Below are positions 7,571-16,358 of a stretch of DNA of 28,442 nt, piece by piece. Below the pieces are notes generated by a model. That model made no database searches. It was not told where the DNA came from and saw nothing but the letters and a program-made list of their open reading frames with translations. Origin of the DNA: Sphingomonadaceae bacterium (GTDB lineage: Bacteria; Pseudomonadota; Alphaproteobacteria; Sphingomonadales; Sphingomonadaceae); the NCBI GenBank assembly GCA_014380205.1, contig JACMKH010000342.1, positions 1 through 28,442 on the forward strand. Reading direction: 5' to 3'. A program made the position numbers and the translations under genes. How positions within the stretch are numbered: the stretch's first letter is position 1; the number at the start of each line of letters is the position of its first letter.

Positions 7571-10333
7571 TCAGATCACGATGAAGTCGTTGGCGTCGAG
7601 GCTGGGGTCGCCGCCGAGCGTGGCGATCAGCACCTTGGCGCTCGCGCCGGTGCCGTCGGCGTCGAAGTAGAGCTTGCCCTTGATCGCATCGTAGATGATC
7701 CGGTCGTTGGCGTCGCCCGCCTGCGTGCCGATGACGAAGACGTTGGGATCGAGCGAGCCGGGGGGCAGCCCGAACACCCCGCCGTCGAGCGCGATCTCGT
7801 CGATGCCGCTCTCGAAATCGATGATCTTGTCCTTGAGCGAAATATCGTCGAGCACGAACTGGTCGGCGTCCTCGCCGCCCTTCAGCCGGTCCTTGCCCTG
7901 GCCGCCGACCAAGGTGTCGGCGCCGTTCCGGCCGTTGAGCTGGTCGTTCTCGGCGAGGCCCTCGAGCCGGTTGGCGTCATCATCGCCGGCGAGCTTGTCT
8001 CTCAGCGCGGTGCCGCGCAGATTCTCGATGCTGTCGTAGACATCGCCCAGCGCGGAGTTGGTGTTGTTGCCCGGCGTCTTGAGATCGGCGACCACCTTGG
8101 CCGAGGCGGCGCTATAGTCGGCGAAGTCGACTCCTCCGCCGCCATTGAGCGTGTCGCCGTCGCCGCCGCCCTGGAGCGTGTCGCTGCTGCCGCCACCGGT
8201 CAGCGAATCGCTGCCGTTGCCGCCGTCGAGCGAGTCCAGGCCAAGTCCGCCGCCGAGCGTGTCGTCTTCGCCGGCTCCCACCAGTGAATCGTCGCCTTCG
8301 CGACCGCTCAGCACATCGAACCCGGCCCCGCCCTGAAGCGTGTCGTTCGCCATCGCGCCGGTCAGCGAATCGTCGCCACCCGCGCCGATGATGCTGTCGG
8401 CGACTCCCGACGTGAGCCCGGCATGCGCGAAGATCGTGTCGTTGCCGAGGCCGCCGAGGATCGTATCGGAGTCGAACCCGCCGTCCACCGAATCGTTGCC
8501 ATCGCCCGCGTCGATGTTGTCGAAGCCGCTGCCGCCGACGATCGTATCGTCTCCGCCCGCGCCGATCAGCGAATCGTTGCCGAAGCCGCCCTCGAGCAAA
8601 TCGCCGAACCCCGTGGTGAAGCCCGCATCGGCGGTGATCGTGTCGTCGCCGTCGCCGCCGCGGAGGGTCTGCGTGAAAAGGCCGCCGTTGAGCAAGTCGT
8701 TCCCAAGACCGCCGTCGAGCGTCATGGGGTTAGTGTTTCCGGCATCGAGCGTGTCGTTGCCCTGCGTGCCGATGATGTTTTCGATGCCCGTGATCGTCTG
8801 GGTGCCGCCATAGCCCGTGAAGGTCCCCGAGCCGTAGAAGAGCAGGATCTCGACGTCCTCGAACCCGTCGCCCTCGATATCGCTGAGGTCGAGCGTGTCG
8901 ACGCCGAGGCCTCCATCGATATCGTCGATGAACTCGCCATCGAGCACCGCGATCGTGTCGTTGCCACTACCGCCGTCGATCGTGTCGGTGGAAAATCCGC
9001 CCTGGATGCTGTCGGCACCGCCGCCGCCACGGATGCTATCCGAGCCTTCGCCCGCGATGATCGTGTCGTTGCCCCCTTGGCCGAGCAGCGTCTCACTCGA
9101 GGAATCGCCGTTGATCGTCGTCGCGCCGGGGCCGCCGGTGATCACGAAGGTGGTCAGGAAGTTGCGCGTGAAATTGTCGTAATCGCTCGCGTTGACGATC
9201 GCGCCGCGCGGATCCCAGATCGAGGCGAAAATATCCTGACCGGCGCCGCCCAGATCGCGCGAGACCGACAGAATGCGGCCATCGGCGGTGAGGCTGAGAT
9301 CGGGAGTCGTGCCGTCGGTTGCCTGGATCGTGAACTGGCCGCCGTCGGCCACGCCCGCCGCGGTGAAGCGCAGCGCCTCGGTGTGGAGATCGGTGTCGTC
9401 GTCCCAAGCGATCACGAAGCCGCCATCGACAAGCGCCACGACATCGGGCTCGTTCTGCAGATCGGCCCCCGATGCGGCGGTCGAGATGGCCGTGGTGAAC
9501 GCGCCGGCATTATCGCAGACGCGGAAGAAAACGTCGTTGGCATTGGTCCAGACGACGACGAAGCCGCCGCCCGCGAGCGAGGCCACCTTGGCCCCGGCGC
9601 CGGGGCCGGCGGTCACGTTCTGGTTGTTGACCAGCGCCCCGGCGCTCGTCACGATCTTGAACTCGATGCTCGTCGTTCCCGAATCGTCCTCCTCGTAGAC
9701 CGTGACGAAATTGCCGTTCGAGAGCACCGCCGAATCGCCATCAAGATCGAAGTCGGCGGTGTTCTGGGCGGCGGCGAACTCGGCGCTCAACGCGCCCGCC
9801 GAAGTCACCGTCCGTCCGTTGATGTCGGCGTCGCCGGCGGCGAGGTCGGTGTAGGTGACGAACGAGAGGTTGGTGGTCAGATCGACCGCGACCTGCGGGT
9901 TGGAAAGGTTGTCGGCGGCGACATTCTCGAGATCGACTTGCGCCCCAACGGCAAAGTCGCCCGCCGCGTCGTGGCGCTCCCAGCGGATGCGCGTCAGATT
10001 GCCGGCGCTGGGGGTTGTGGTTTCGTTATCCCTGTAAACCAGCACGAAGCCGCCGTCGCTGGTCGCCGCAATGTCGAAGTCGCCCTCGTCGTTGGCGGTG
10101 CTGCTGGCGTTGAGCTGGTAGGAATCGCGCACCAGATTGCCCTCGGCGTCGTAGATCTTGCCAATGATTTCGGTGCCGGCGGCGGTGCCGATCGCGCCGT
10201 CGGCGCTTTCGGTCCAGGCGACGAGAATGTTGCCGTTGGAAAGGCCGATGATGTGCGGGTCGCTCTGCGTGCCGGTCGCGGCCGTGCCGGTGTTGACCTG
10301 GAAATTGCCGAGCCATTCAACTGGGGTGGCCAT
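7571..10333 (-). CDS. RTX-4: propeller / RTX calcium-binding protein, long form
   Basis: The product is 920 aa. The ATG at 10333 is preferred over an in-frame start at 10396 because it follows AGGAG by about 8 bases and begins the shared N-terminus MATPVEWLGNF. Seven propeller-like repeats lie at about 24-75, 85-135, 145-190, 195-240, 246-288, 295-337 and 343-382, for example 'GLSNGNILVAW' and 'ALVDGGFVIAWDDDTD'. RTX nonapeptides fill ~410-824, interrupted by a longer module at ~460-530 (IAVLDGEFIDDIDGG) and by the linker DFADYSAASAKV. Residues 825-920 form the type I secretion tail ending NDFIVI. There is no Sec signal and only one cysteine (C274). The N-terminal part is most like RTX-6. It is probably secreted, folds on external calcium and acts at or outside the cell surface; ligand and role are unknown. 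Confidence 0.9.
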   Translation of the reverse strand: MATPVEWLGNFQVNTGTAATGTQSDPHIIGLSNGNILVAWTESADGAIGTAAGTEIIGKIYDAEGNLVRDSYQLNASSTANDEGDFDIAATSDGGFVLVYRDNETTTPSAGNLTRIRWERHDAAGDFAVGAQVDLENVAADNLSNPQVAVDLTTNLSFVTYTDLAAGDADINGRTVTSAGALSAEFAAAQNTADFDLDGDSAVLSNGNFVTVYEEDDSGTTSIEFKIVTSAGALVNNQNVTAGPGAGAKVASLAGGGFVVVWTNANDVFFRVCDNAGAFTTAISTAASGADLQNEPDVVALVDGGFVIAWDDDTDLHTEALRFTAAGVADGGQFTIQATDGTTPDLSLTADGRILSVSRDLGGAGQDIFASIWDPRGAIVNASDYDNFTRNFLTTFVITGGPGATTINGDSSSETLLGQGGNDTIIAGEGSDSIRGGGGADSIQGGFSTDTIDGGSGNDTIAVLDGEFIDDIDGGLGVDTLDLSDIEGDGFEDVEILLFYGSGTFTGYGGTQTITGIENIIGTQGNDTLDAGNTNPMTLDGGLGNDLLNGGLFTQTLRGGDGDDTITADAGFTTGFGDLLEGGFGNDSLIGAGGDDTIVGGSGFDNIDAGDGNDSVDGGFDSDTILGGLGNDTIFAHAGLTSGVADSIIGAGGDDSLTGAMANDTLQGGAGFDVLSGREGDDSLVGAGEDDTLGGGLGLDSLDGGNGSDSLTGGGSSDTLQGGGDGDTLNGGGGVDFADYSAASAKVVADLKTPGNNTNSALGDVYDSIENLRGTALRDKLAGDDDANRLEGLAENDQLNGRNGADTLVGGQGKDRLKGGEDADQFVLDDISLKDKIIDFESGIDEIALDGGVFGLPPGSLDPNVFVIGTQAGDANDRIIYDAIKGKLYFDADGTGASAKVLIATLGGDPSLDANDFIVI

Positions 10334-10497
10334 GTGATCTTCTCCTGTGGGTTCATTCAGAAGGACCGCGGCGCCGCCGGCCCGTCGAACGGGCACGACA
10401 AATCGCCGCGCTTACGCACGGGTATCCTGTCAGCCGAATTCCGATGGATCGCCGCGGGCGCTCTTTACGAGTCGTGCCGGGCGGCATGGCGAGTGGG

Positions 10498-10529
10498 TCA
10501 TCTGTCATCTCCCGGCTTCGCGACCCGGG
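10498..10529 (-). promoter_or_regulatory. Conserved upstream stem-loop element, RTX-4 copy
   Basis: On the minus strand a CCCGG/CCGGG stem encloses the loop GTCGCGAAG, followed by AGATGACAGATGA. An outer TCATC/GATGA pairing can extend it with one bulged A. It lies 165-196 bases upstream of the start codon, as in RTX-5 and RTX-7. It may be an operator, an attenuator or a leader RNA structure. Confidence 0.45.
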
Positions 10530-10580
10530 GATGAAAGTCGTTCTACTTGCTTATCGCCTGCCTGACAAGCGGCGCGGGTA

Positions 10581-10606
10581 GCGGACGGCCCGTCGGGGCC
10601 GTCCGC
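10581..10606 (-). terminator. GC hairpin after RTX-5
   Basis: A perfect stem GCGGACGGCCC/GGGCCGTCCGC closes on a 4-nt loop, 13 bases beyond the RTX-5 stop. No T-tract follows, so termination strength is uncertain. Confidence 0.55.
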
Positions 10607-10618
10607 CTCCCTCCCGCG

Positions 10619-13030
10619 TCAGATCACGATGAAGTCGCTGGCGGCGAGCGTGGGATCCCCGCCGAGCGTGGCGATGAGCACCTTGGCGCTCGCGCCGGTG
10701 CCATCGGCGTCGAAGTAGAGCTTGCCCTTGATCGCGTCGTAGATGATCCGATCATTGATGTCGCCCGCCTGCGTGCCAATGACGAAGGCGCTGGGACTGA
10801 GCGCGCCCGCGGGCAACCCGAACACGCCGCCGTCGAGCGCGATCTCATCGATGCCGCTCTCGAAGTCGATGATCTTGTCCTTGAGCGAAATATCGTTGAG
10901 CACGAACTGGTCGGCGTCCTCGCCGCCCTTGAGGCGGTCCTTGCCCTGGCCGCCGACCAGCGTGTCGTTCCCGGCGCGGCCGTTGAGCTGGTCGTTCTCG
11001 GCCAGACCCTCGAGCCGGTTGCCATTATCGTCGCCCGCGAGCTTGTCCCGCAGCGCGGTACCGCGCAGATTCTCGATGCTCACATAGGAATCACCCAGCG
11101 CCGCGTTGGTGTTGTTGCCCGGAGACTTGAGATCGGCGACCACCTTGGCCGAGGCCGCGCTATAGTCGGCGAAGTCGATCCCGCCGGCGCCGTTGAGCGT
11201 GTCGGCGTCGCCGCCGCCCTGAAGCGTGTCGTCGCCGCCGCCGCCAGTCAGCGAATCGCTGCCGTTGCCGCCGTCGAGCGAGTCGAAGCCAAGGCCGCCG
11301 CCGAGCGTGTCGTCCTCGCCCGCGCCAACCAGCAAGTCATCGCCTTCGCGCCCGCTCAAATCGTCGAACCCCGAGCCGCCCTGCAGCGTGTCGTTCGCCG
11401 TCGCCCCCGTCAGCGAATCATCGCCCCCCGCCCCGATGATGCTGTCGGCTTCAACCGAGCCCAGCCCGGCATCCGCGAAGATCGTGTCGTTGCCGAGACC
11501 GCCGAGAATCGTATCGGCGTTGAGCCCGCCGTCCACCGAATCATTGCCGGCCCCCGCATCGATGCTGTCGAAGCCGTCGCCGCCAGTGATCGTGTCGTCG
11601 CCGCCCGCGGCGACAATCGTGTCGCTGCCGGTTCCGCCGTCGATGTTGTCGCCAATAAGGGAGGTGGGATCGACGAAAAGCTCCCCGCCCGCGATCGAAT
11701 CACTGCCGCCGCCGCCGAGGATGGTCTGGTTGTTGAAGCCGCCGACGATCGTATCGTTGCCAGCCTGGCCGCGAATGGTCAGCCCGCTGACATCGTTGCC
11801 GTTAATCGTCGTCGAGCCGGTTCCGCCCACGATGACGTTGGCATCCAGGAAGTTGGTCGTGAATGCCGTATAATCCGACGCGTTGATCGTCGCGCCGCGC
11901 GGATCCCAGATCGAGGCGAAAAGCTCCCCGTTCCCGCCAATATCGTCCGCGACGGAGAGGATGCGGCCGTCGGCGGTGAGGCCGAGAGCGGGGCTGGTAC
12001 CGTCGTTCGCCTGAATCGTGAACTGGACGCCGTCGCCCACGCCCGCGGCCGTGAAGCGCCGGGCTTCGGTATGGAGATCGGTGTCGTCATCCCAGGAGAT
12101 GACGAAGCCGCCGTCGGCGAGCGCGACGACATCCGCCTCGTTCTGCAGGTCGGCGCCCGAGGCCGCCGCGGTCGTCGCAACCGTCTGCGCGCCGGCATTG
12201 TCGAATACGCGGTAGAAGACGTCATCGTTTTCATTCCACACCACGACGAATCCGCCGCCCGCTAGCGAGGCGACCTTGGGGCTATTGGCGCTGCCCGCGC
12301 TACCGCTGTCCACCGTGAGCGAGGTCACAATCGCGCCCGCGCTGGTCATGATCCGGAACTCGATGCTGACAAAGCCAGTCGTGGCGGTGTCATCCTCCTC
12401 GAAGACCGAGACGAAATTGCCGTTGGAGAGCACCGCGACATCGCCATTGCGGTCGAAGTCCGTGCTGTTCTGCGCGGCGGCGAACTCGGCGCTGACCGCG
12501 CCCGCATCGTCCACGGTCCTGCCGTTGATATCGGTGTCCGTGCCGACGTCGTCGGTGTAGGTGACAAACGAAAGATTGTTGGTGAGGTCGACCGCGACCT
12601 GGGGGTTGGCAAGGAAGTCGGCGGCGACGAGCTCGTCGGCCAAGGTGGCGAAGTCGGTCGGCGCGCCGGTTGAATCATATCGTTCCCAAATCACGCTGGT
12701 CTGATTGACGTCCGAAATATCGTTGTCGATATAGACCATCACCCAGCCGCCGTCGTTTGTCGCGGCGATGTCGAAATCGCCTTCATCGTCGACGTTCAAG
12801 GCACTGTTGATCTGGAACGCCGTCCCGATCGCATTGCCCTCGGAGTCATAAAGCTGGCCGACGATGTCGGTCCCGGGCGAAGTTCCGATCGTGCCGTCGG
12901 CCGATTCGGTCCAGGCGACGAGGATGTTGCCGTTGGCGAGGCCGGTGATGTGCGGGTCGCTCTGCGTGCCGGTCGCGGCGCCGCCGGTGTTAACCTGGAA
13001 ATTGCCGAGCCATTCAACTGGGGTGGCCAT
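10619..13030 (-). CDS. RTX-5: propeller / RTX calcium-binding protein, short form
   Basis: The product is 803 aa, starting MATPVEWLGNF with a CAGGAGAA ribosome site. It has the seven N-terminal repeats and then the linker IWDPRGATINASDY. The RTX region is about 115 residues shorter than in RTX-4 and RTX-6: the 'LDGEF' module is absent and a FNNQTILGGGGSDSIAGG module replaces it, as in RTX-7. From LSGREGDDLLVGAGEDDTLGGGLG onward it follows its neighbour RTX-4, and the final tail (LSPSAFVIGTQAGD) matches RTX-7 again. It ends SDFIVI. There is no cysteine and no Sec signal. A type I secreted calcium-binding surface or matrix protein is the likely class; the ligand is unknown. Confidence 0.9.
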   Translation of the reverse strand: MATPVEWLGNFQVNTGGAATGTQSDPHITGLANGNILVAWTESADGTIGTSPGTDIVGQLYDSEGNAIGTAFQINSALNVDDEGDFDIAATNDGGWVMVYIDNDISDVNQTSVIWERYDSTGAPTDFATLADELVAADFLANPQVAVDLTNNLSFVTYTDDVGTDTDINGRTVDDAGAVSAEFAAAQNSTDFDRNGDVAVLSNGNFVSVFEEDDTATTGFVSIEFRIMTSAGAIVTSLTVDSGSAGSANSPKVASLAGGGFVVVWNENDDVFYRVFDNAGAQTVATTAAASGADLQNEADVVALADGGFVISWDDDTDLHTEARRFTAAGVGDGVQFTIQANDGTSPALGLTADGRILSVADDIGGNGELFASIWDPRGATINASDYTAFTTNFLDANVIVGGTGSTTINGNDVSGLTIRGQAGNDTIVGGFNNQTILGGGGSDSIAGGELFVDPTSLIGDNIDGGTGSDTIVAAGGDDTITGGDGFDSIDAGAGNDSVDGGLNADTILGGLGNDTIFADAGLGSVEADSIIGAGGDDSLTGATANDTLQGGSGFDDLSGREGDDLLVGAGEDDTLGGGLGFDSLDGGNGSDSLTGGGGDDTLQGGGDADTLNGAGGIDFADYSAASAKVVADLKSPGNNTNAALGDSYVSIENLRGTALRDKLAGDDNGNRLEGLAENDQLNGRAGNDTLVGGQGKDRLKGGEDADQFVLNDISLKDKIIDFESGIDEIALDGGVFGLPAGALSPSAFVIGTQAGDINDRIIYDAIKGKLYFDADGTGASAKVLIATLGGDPTLAASDFIVI

Positions 13031-13194
13031 GTCGTGTTCTCCTGTGGGTTCGTTCAGAGGGAATGCGGCGGTGTCGGCCCGGCCATCGGGCGCAACAAAT
13101 CGCCGCGCTTACGCACGGGTATCCTGTCGGCTGAATTCCGATGGCTCGCCGCGGGCGCTCTTTGCGAGCCTTGCCGCGCGGCATGACGAATGGG

Positions 13195-13226
13195 TCATCT
13201 GTCGTCTCCCGGCTTCGCGACCCGGG
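13195..13226 (-). promoter_or_regulatory. Conserved upstream stem-loop element, RTX-5 copy
   Basis: The inner CCCGG/CCGGG stem and GTCGCGAAG loop are unchanged. The flank reads AGACGACAGATGA, which weakens the outer pairing seen in the RTX-4 and RTX-6 copies. It lies 165-196 bases upstream of the start codon. Confidence 0.45.
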
Positions 13227-13277
13227 TATGAAAGTCGTTCTACTTGCTCGTCGCCTGCCTGACAAGCGGCGCGGGCA

Positions 13278-13303
13278 GCGGACGGCCCCGTCGGACCGTC
13301 CGC
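13278..13303 (-). terminator. GC hairpin after RTX-6
   Basis: An 8-bp perfect stem GCGGACGG/CCGTCCGC with a 10-nt loop lies 13 bases beyond the RTX-6 stop. There is no T-tract. Confidence 0.5.
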
Positions 13304-13315
13304 CTCCCTCCCGCG

Positions 13316-16069
13316 TCAGATCACGATGAAGTCGCTGGCGGCGAGGCTGGGGTCGCCGGAAAGGTTTGCGATGCGCACCTGGGCCCCGGCGCCGGTGCCG
13401 TCGGCGTCGAAGTAGAGCTTGCCCTTGATCGCGTCGTAGATGATCCGATCGTTGGCGTCGCCCGCGGCCGTGCCGATGACGAAGACGTTGGGATCGAGCG
13501 CGCCGGGGGCCAGCCCGAACACACCGCCGTCGAGCGCGATCTCGTCGATGCCGCTCTCGAAGTCGAGTATCTTGTCCTTGAGCGAAAGATCGTTGAGCAC
13601 GAACTGGTCGGCGTCCTCGCCGCCCTTGAGGCGATCCTTGCCCCCGCCGCCGACCAGCGTGTCGGCGCCGTCGCGGCCGTTGAGCTGGTCGTTCTCGGCG
13701 AGGCCCTCAAGGCGGTTCGCCTCATCGTCGCCCGCGAGCTTGTCCCTCAGCGCGGTGCCGCGCAGATTCTCGATGCTGACATAGACATCGCCGAGCGCCG
13801 AGTTGGTGTTGTTGCTCGGACTCTTGAGATCGGCGATCACCTTGGCCGAGGCCGCGCTATAGTCGGCGAAGTCGATCGCGCCGCCGCCGTTGAGCGTGTC
13901 GGCGTCGCCGCCGCCCTGGAGCGTGTCGCTGCCGCCGCCGCCAGTCAGCGAATCATTGCCGTTGCCGCCGTCGAGCGAATCGAAGCCGATGCCGCCGTCG
14001 AGCGTGTCGTCATCGCCCGCGCCCAACATCAGATCGTCGCCTTCGCGGCCGCTCAGCACGTCGAACCCGGAGCCGCCCTGCAGCGTGTCGTTCGCCGTCG
14101 CCCCTGTCAGCGAATCGTCGCCGCCCGCGCCGATGATGCTGTCGGCGATGACCGAGGTGAGCCCCGCATGCGCGAAGATCGTGTCATTGCCGAGACCGCC
14201 GAGCAGCGTATCGCCGTCAAAGCCGCCGTCCACCGAATCGTTGCCGTCGCCCGCATCGACGACGTCACTGCCGCTGCCGCCGACGATCGTGTCGTCGCCC
14301 CCGCCGCCGACTAACGAATCAGCGCCGAAGCCGCCGTCGATACTGTCTCCGACCCCGGTAGCCACCAACTCGGACGCGAAGATCGTGTCCGCGCCATCGC
14401 CGCCGAGCAACACCTGACCATTGAGCGTGCCGTCGATCCGGTCATCCCCAAGTCCGCCATCGAGCGTGACTCCGCCGCTGTTGTTGCCCTTGAGCGTGTC
14501 GTTGCCCTGGGTTCCGAGCACGACCTCGATGCCCGTGATCGTCGAGCTGGTGTGGAATGTCGACGTCCAGGTTCCCGCGCCAAGATCGATGTTGGCCTCC
14601 TCCCCGCCGCCGGCGAGCACATTGCTGAGATCGAGCGTGTCGGTGCCCAGGCCGCCGTCGGCGTTGTCGCCGAACTGGCCGTCGAGCACCCGGATGGTGT
14701 CGTTGCCGCCGCCGCCGTCGACGTTGTCCACTTCAAAGCCGCCAAGCAGCACGTCCGCGCCTCCGCCGCCGCGGATGCTGTCCGTGCCGCTACCGCCGTT
14801 GACCGTGTCGTTGCCGCCCTGGCCAAGCAGCGTCTCGTCCGAGCCATCGCCGTTGATCGTGGTGGCGCCGGGGCCGCCGGTGATGACGAAGGTCTGCAGG
14901 AAGTTGCGCGAGCTGTTGTCGTAATCCCCCGCGTTGACGATCGCCCCCCGTGGATCCCAGATCGAAGCGAAAATGTCCTGTCCTGCGCCGCCCAGATCGC
15001 GCGACACCGAAAGTATGCGGCCGTCGGCGGTGAGACCGAGGTCAGGCGACGTGCCGTCGGTGGCCTGGATCGTGAACTGGCCCCCATCGAGGACGCCCGC
15101 CGCCGTGAAGCGCGCCGCCTCGGTGTGCAGGTCGGTGTCGTCGTCCCACGAGATGACGAATCCGCCATCGACGAGCGCAACGACGTCGGGCTCGTTCTGC
15201 AGGTCCGCGCCCGAGGCGGCGGTGAGGTCGCCGGTGACGGCCACGCCCGCGTTGTCGAAAACCTGATACAGAATGTCGTTCGCCGTATTCCAGACCACGA
15301 CGAAGCCGCCGCCCGCGAGCGAGGCGACCTTCGGGGTCGAGGCCGTGCCGGCCGTGACGGTGAACGCCGCCGTGACGACCGCGCCCGCGCTCGTCATGAT
15401 CATGGCCTCGATGCTCGTCGTGCCCGCGTCGTCCTCCTCGTAGACCGAGACGAAATTGCCGTTCGAAAGCACCGCGACATCGCCGTTGCGATCGAACTCG
15501 GCGCTGTTCTGCGCCGCGGCGAACTCGGTTCCCAGCACGCCGGCGTCGGTCACGGTATTGCCGCTGATGTCGACGTCGGCGCCGACATCGTCCGTGTAGG
15601 TGATGAACGATAGATTGGTGACGAGATCGACCGCGACCTGTGGATTGGAGAGATCGTCGGCCGCGACGAGCTCGTCGGCGACCACCACCACGTCGCTCTG
15701 GTCGCCGTTCGAGTCGAACCGCTCCCAGATCACCGTGGTCTGGTTCACGTCCGAAATGTCGTCGTCGACATAGACCATGACGAAACCGCCGTCGTTGGTC
15801 GCGGCGATATCGAAGTCGGTCTCGTCATCGGCGGTCCGGTTGGAATTGAGCCGATAGGAATCGCGGATGACGTTGCCCTCGGAGTCGTAGATCTTGCCGA
15901 TGATGTCGGCACCGTTGGTCGTGCCCACGGCGCCGTCGGCGCTCTCCGTCCATGCGACGAGGATGTTGCCGTTGGCGAGGCCGATGATGTGCGGATCGGA
16001 CTGAGTGCCGGTCGCGGCGGTTCCGGTGTTGGCCTGGAAATTGCCGAGCCATTCGACTGGGGTAGCCAT
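13316..16069 (-). CDS. RTX-6: propeller / RTX calcium-binding protein, long form
   Basis: The product is 917 aa from the ATG at 16069 (MATPVEWLGNFQAN), with AGGAGAA upstream. It has seven N-terminal repeats and the linker IWDPRGAIVNAGDYD, then a long RTX region that includes the module RVLDGQFGDNADGG shared with RTX-4. Like RTX-4 it reads IIGKIYDSEGN near the N-terminus and LDPNVFVIGT near the end. The segment LMLGAGDDDTLDGGIGFDSL is instead shared with RTX-7. It ends SDFIVI. There is no cysteine and no Sec signal, and the RTX repeats imply folding on calcium outside the cell. Export by a type I system is inferred, with no exporter gene in view. Confidence 0.9.
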   Translation of the reverse strand: MATPVEWLGNFQANTGTAATGTQSDPHIIGLANGNILVAWTESADGAVGTTNGADIIGKIYDSEGNVIRDSYRLNSNRTADDETDFDIAATNDGGFVMVYVDDDISDVNQTTVIWERFDSNGDQSDVVVVADELVAADDLSNPQVAVDLVTNLSFITYTDDVGADVDISGNTVTDAGVLGTEFAAAQNSAEFDRNGDVAVLSNGNFVSVYEEDDAGTTSIEAMIMTSAGAVVTAAFTVTAGTASTPKVASLAGGGFVVVWNTANDILYQVFDNAGVAVTGDLTAASGADLQNEPDVVALVDGGFVISWDDDTDLHTEAARFTAAGVLDGGQFTIQATDGTSPDLGLTADGRILSVSRDLGGAGQDIFASIWDPRGAIVNAGDYDNSSRNFLQTFVITGGPGATTINGDGSDETLLGQGGNDTVNGGSGTDSIRGGGGADVLLGGFEVDNVDGGGGNDTIRVLDGQFGDNADGGLGTDTLDLSNVLAGGGEEANIDLGAGTWTSTFHTSSTITGIEVVLGTQGNDTLKGNNSGGVTLDGGLGDDRIDGTLNGQVLLGGDGADTIFASELVATGVGDSIDGGFGADSLVGGGGDDTIVGGSGSDVVDAGDGNDSVDGGFDGDTLLGGLGNDTIFAHAGLTSVIADSIIGAGGDDSLTGATANDTLQGGSGFDVLSGREGDDLMLGAGDDDTLDGGIGFDSLDGGNGNDSLTGGGGSDTLQGGGDADTLNGGGAIDFADYSAASAKVIADLKSPSNNTNSALGDVYVSIENLRGTALRDKLAGDDEANRLEGLAENDQLNGRDGADTLVGGGGKDRLKGGEDADQFVLNDLSLKDKILDFESGIDEIALDGGVFGLAPGALDPNVFVIGTAAGDANDRIIYDAIKGKLYFDADGTGAGAQVRIANLSGDPSLAASDFIVI

Positions 16070-16236
16070 GTGATGTTCTCCTATGGGTTCATTCAGAGGG
16101 ACCGCGGCGCCGCCGGCCCGTCCACCGGGCGCGACGAATCGCCGCGCTTACGCACGGGAAACGTTGAGTCATGGGTCTTCCAGAGGATGGCCGGGCGGAC
16201 TCTGTATCGAGTCTTGCCGCGCGGCTGGTGACTTGA

Positions 16237-16268
16237 TCATCCGTCATCTCCCGGCTTCGCGACCCGGG
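16237..16268 (-). promoter_or_regulatory. Conserved upstream stem-loop element, RTX-6 copy
   Basis: The stem, loop and outer TCATC/GATGA pairing are kept although the sequence on its gene-proximal side has changed. It lies 168-199 bases upstream of the start codon. Confidence 0.45.
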
Positions 16269-16319
16269 GATGAAAGTCGTTCTACTTGCTCGTCGCCTGC
16301 CTGACAAGCGGCGCGGGTA

Positions 16320-16345
16320 GCGGACGGCCCGTCGGGGCCGCCCGC
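16320..16345 (-). terminator. GC hairpin after RTX-7
   Basis: An 11-bp stem GCGGACGGCCC/GGGCCGCCCGC with one mismatch and a GTCG loop lies 13 bases beyond the RTX-7 stop. Confidence 0.5.
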
Positions 16346-16358
16346 CTCCCTCCCACCG

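Larger units (their letters stand above)
10334..10618. repeat. Repeated intergenic spacer, copy A (RTX-5/RTX-4)
   Basis: This 285-bp spacer is close to identical by eye with 13031-13315. Its first ~197 bases also match 18747-18943, and a more diverged copy lies at 16070-16358. Shared blocks include the ribosome site, a CGCCGCGCTTACGCACGGG block, the stem-loop element and the terminal hairpin. It marks the tandem duplication unit. Confidence 0.8.
13031..13315. repeat. Repeated intergenic spacer, copy B (RTX-6/RTX-5)
   Basis: This spacer is the same length as copy A and differs by scattered substitutions, including in the hairpin loop. It contains the same ribosome site, stem-loop element and terminal hairpin. 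Confidence 0.8.
16070..16358. repeat. Repeated intergenic spacer, copy C (RTX-7/RTX-6)
   Basis: This is the most diverged spacer copy (289 bp). About 90 bases in its middle (roughly 16158-16240) differ from the other copies, while both ends, including the CGCCGCGCTTACGCACGGG block, the stem-loop element and the terminal hairpin, are conserved. Confidence 0.75.

Noticed and set aside
10334..10396. N-terminal extension of RTX-4 (and the same for RTX-7, 18747-18809)
   Set aside because: The 21 extra codons fall in the repeated spacer, span the ribosome site of the shared MATPVEWLG start, and are absent from RTX-5 and RTX-6.
1172..10534. Very long plus-strand open frames opposite the RTX genes (for example 1172-2575, 4845-6434 and 8423-10534)
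   Set aside because: They are shadows of the minus-strand GGxGxDxL repeats: GC-rich repeat codons read in reverse lack stops. They have no ribosome sites and give repetitive, low-complexity products.
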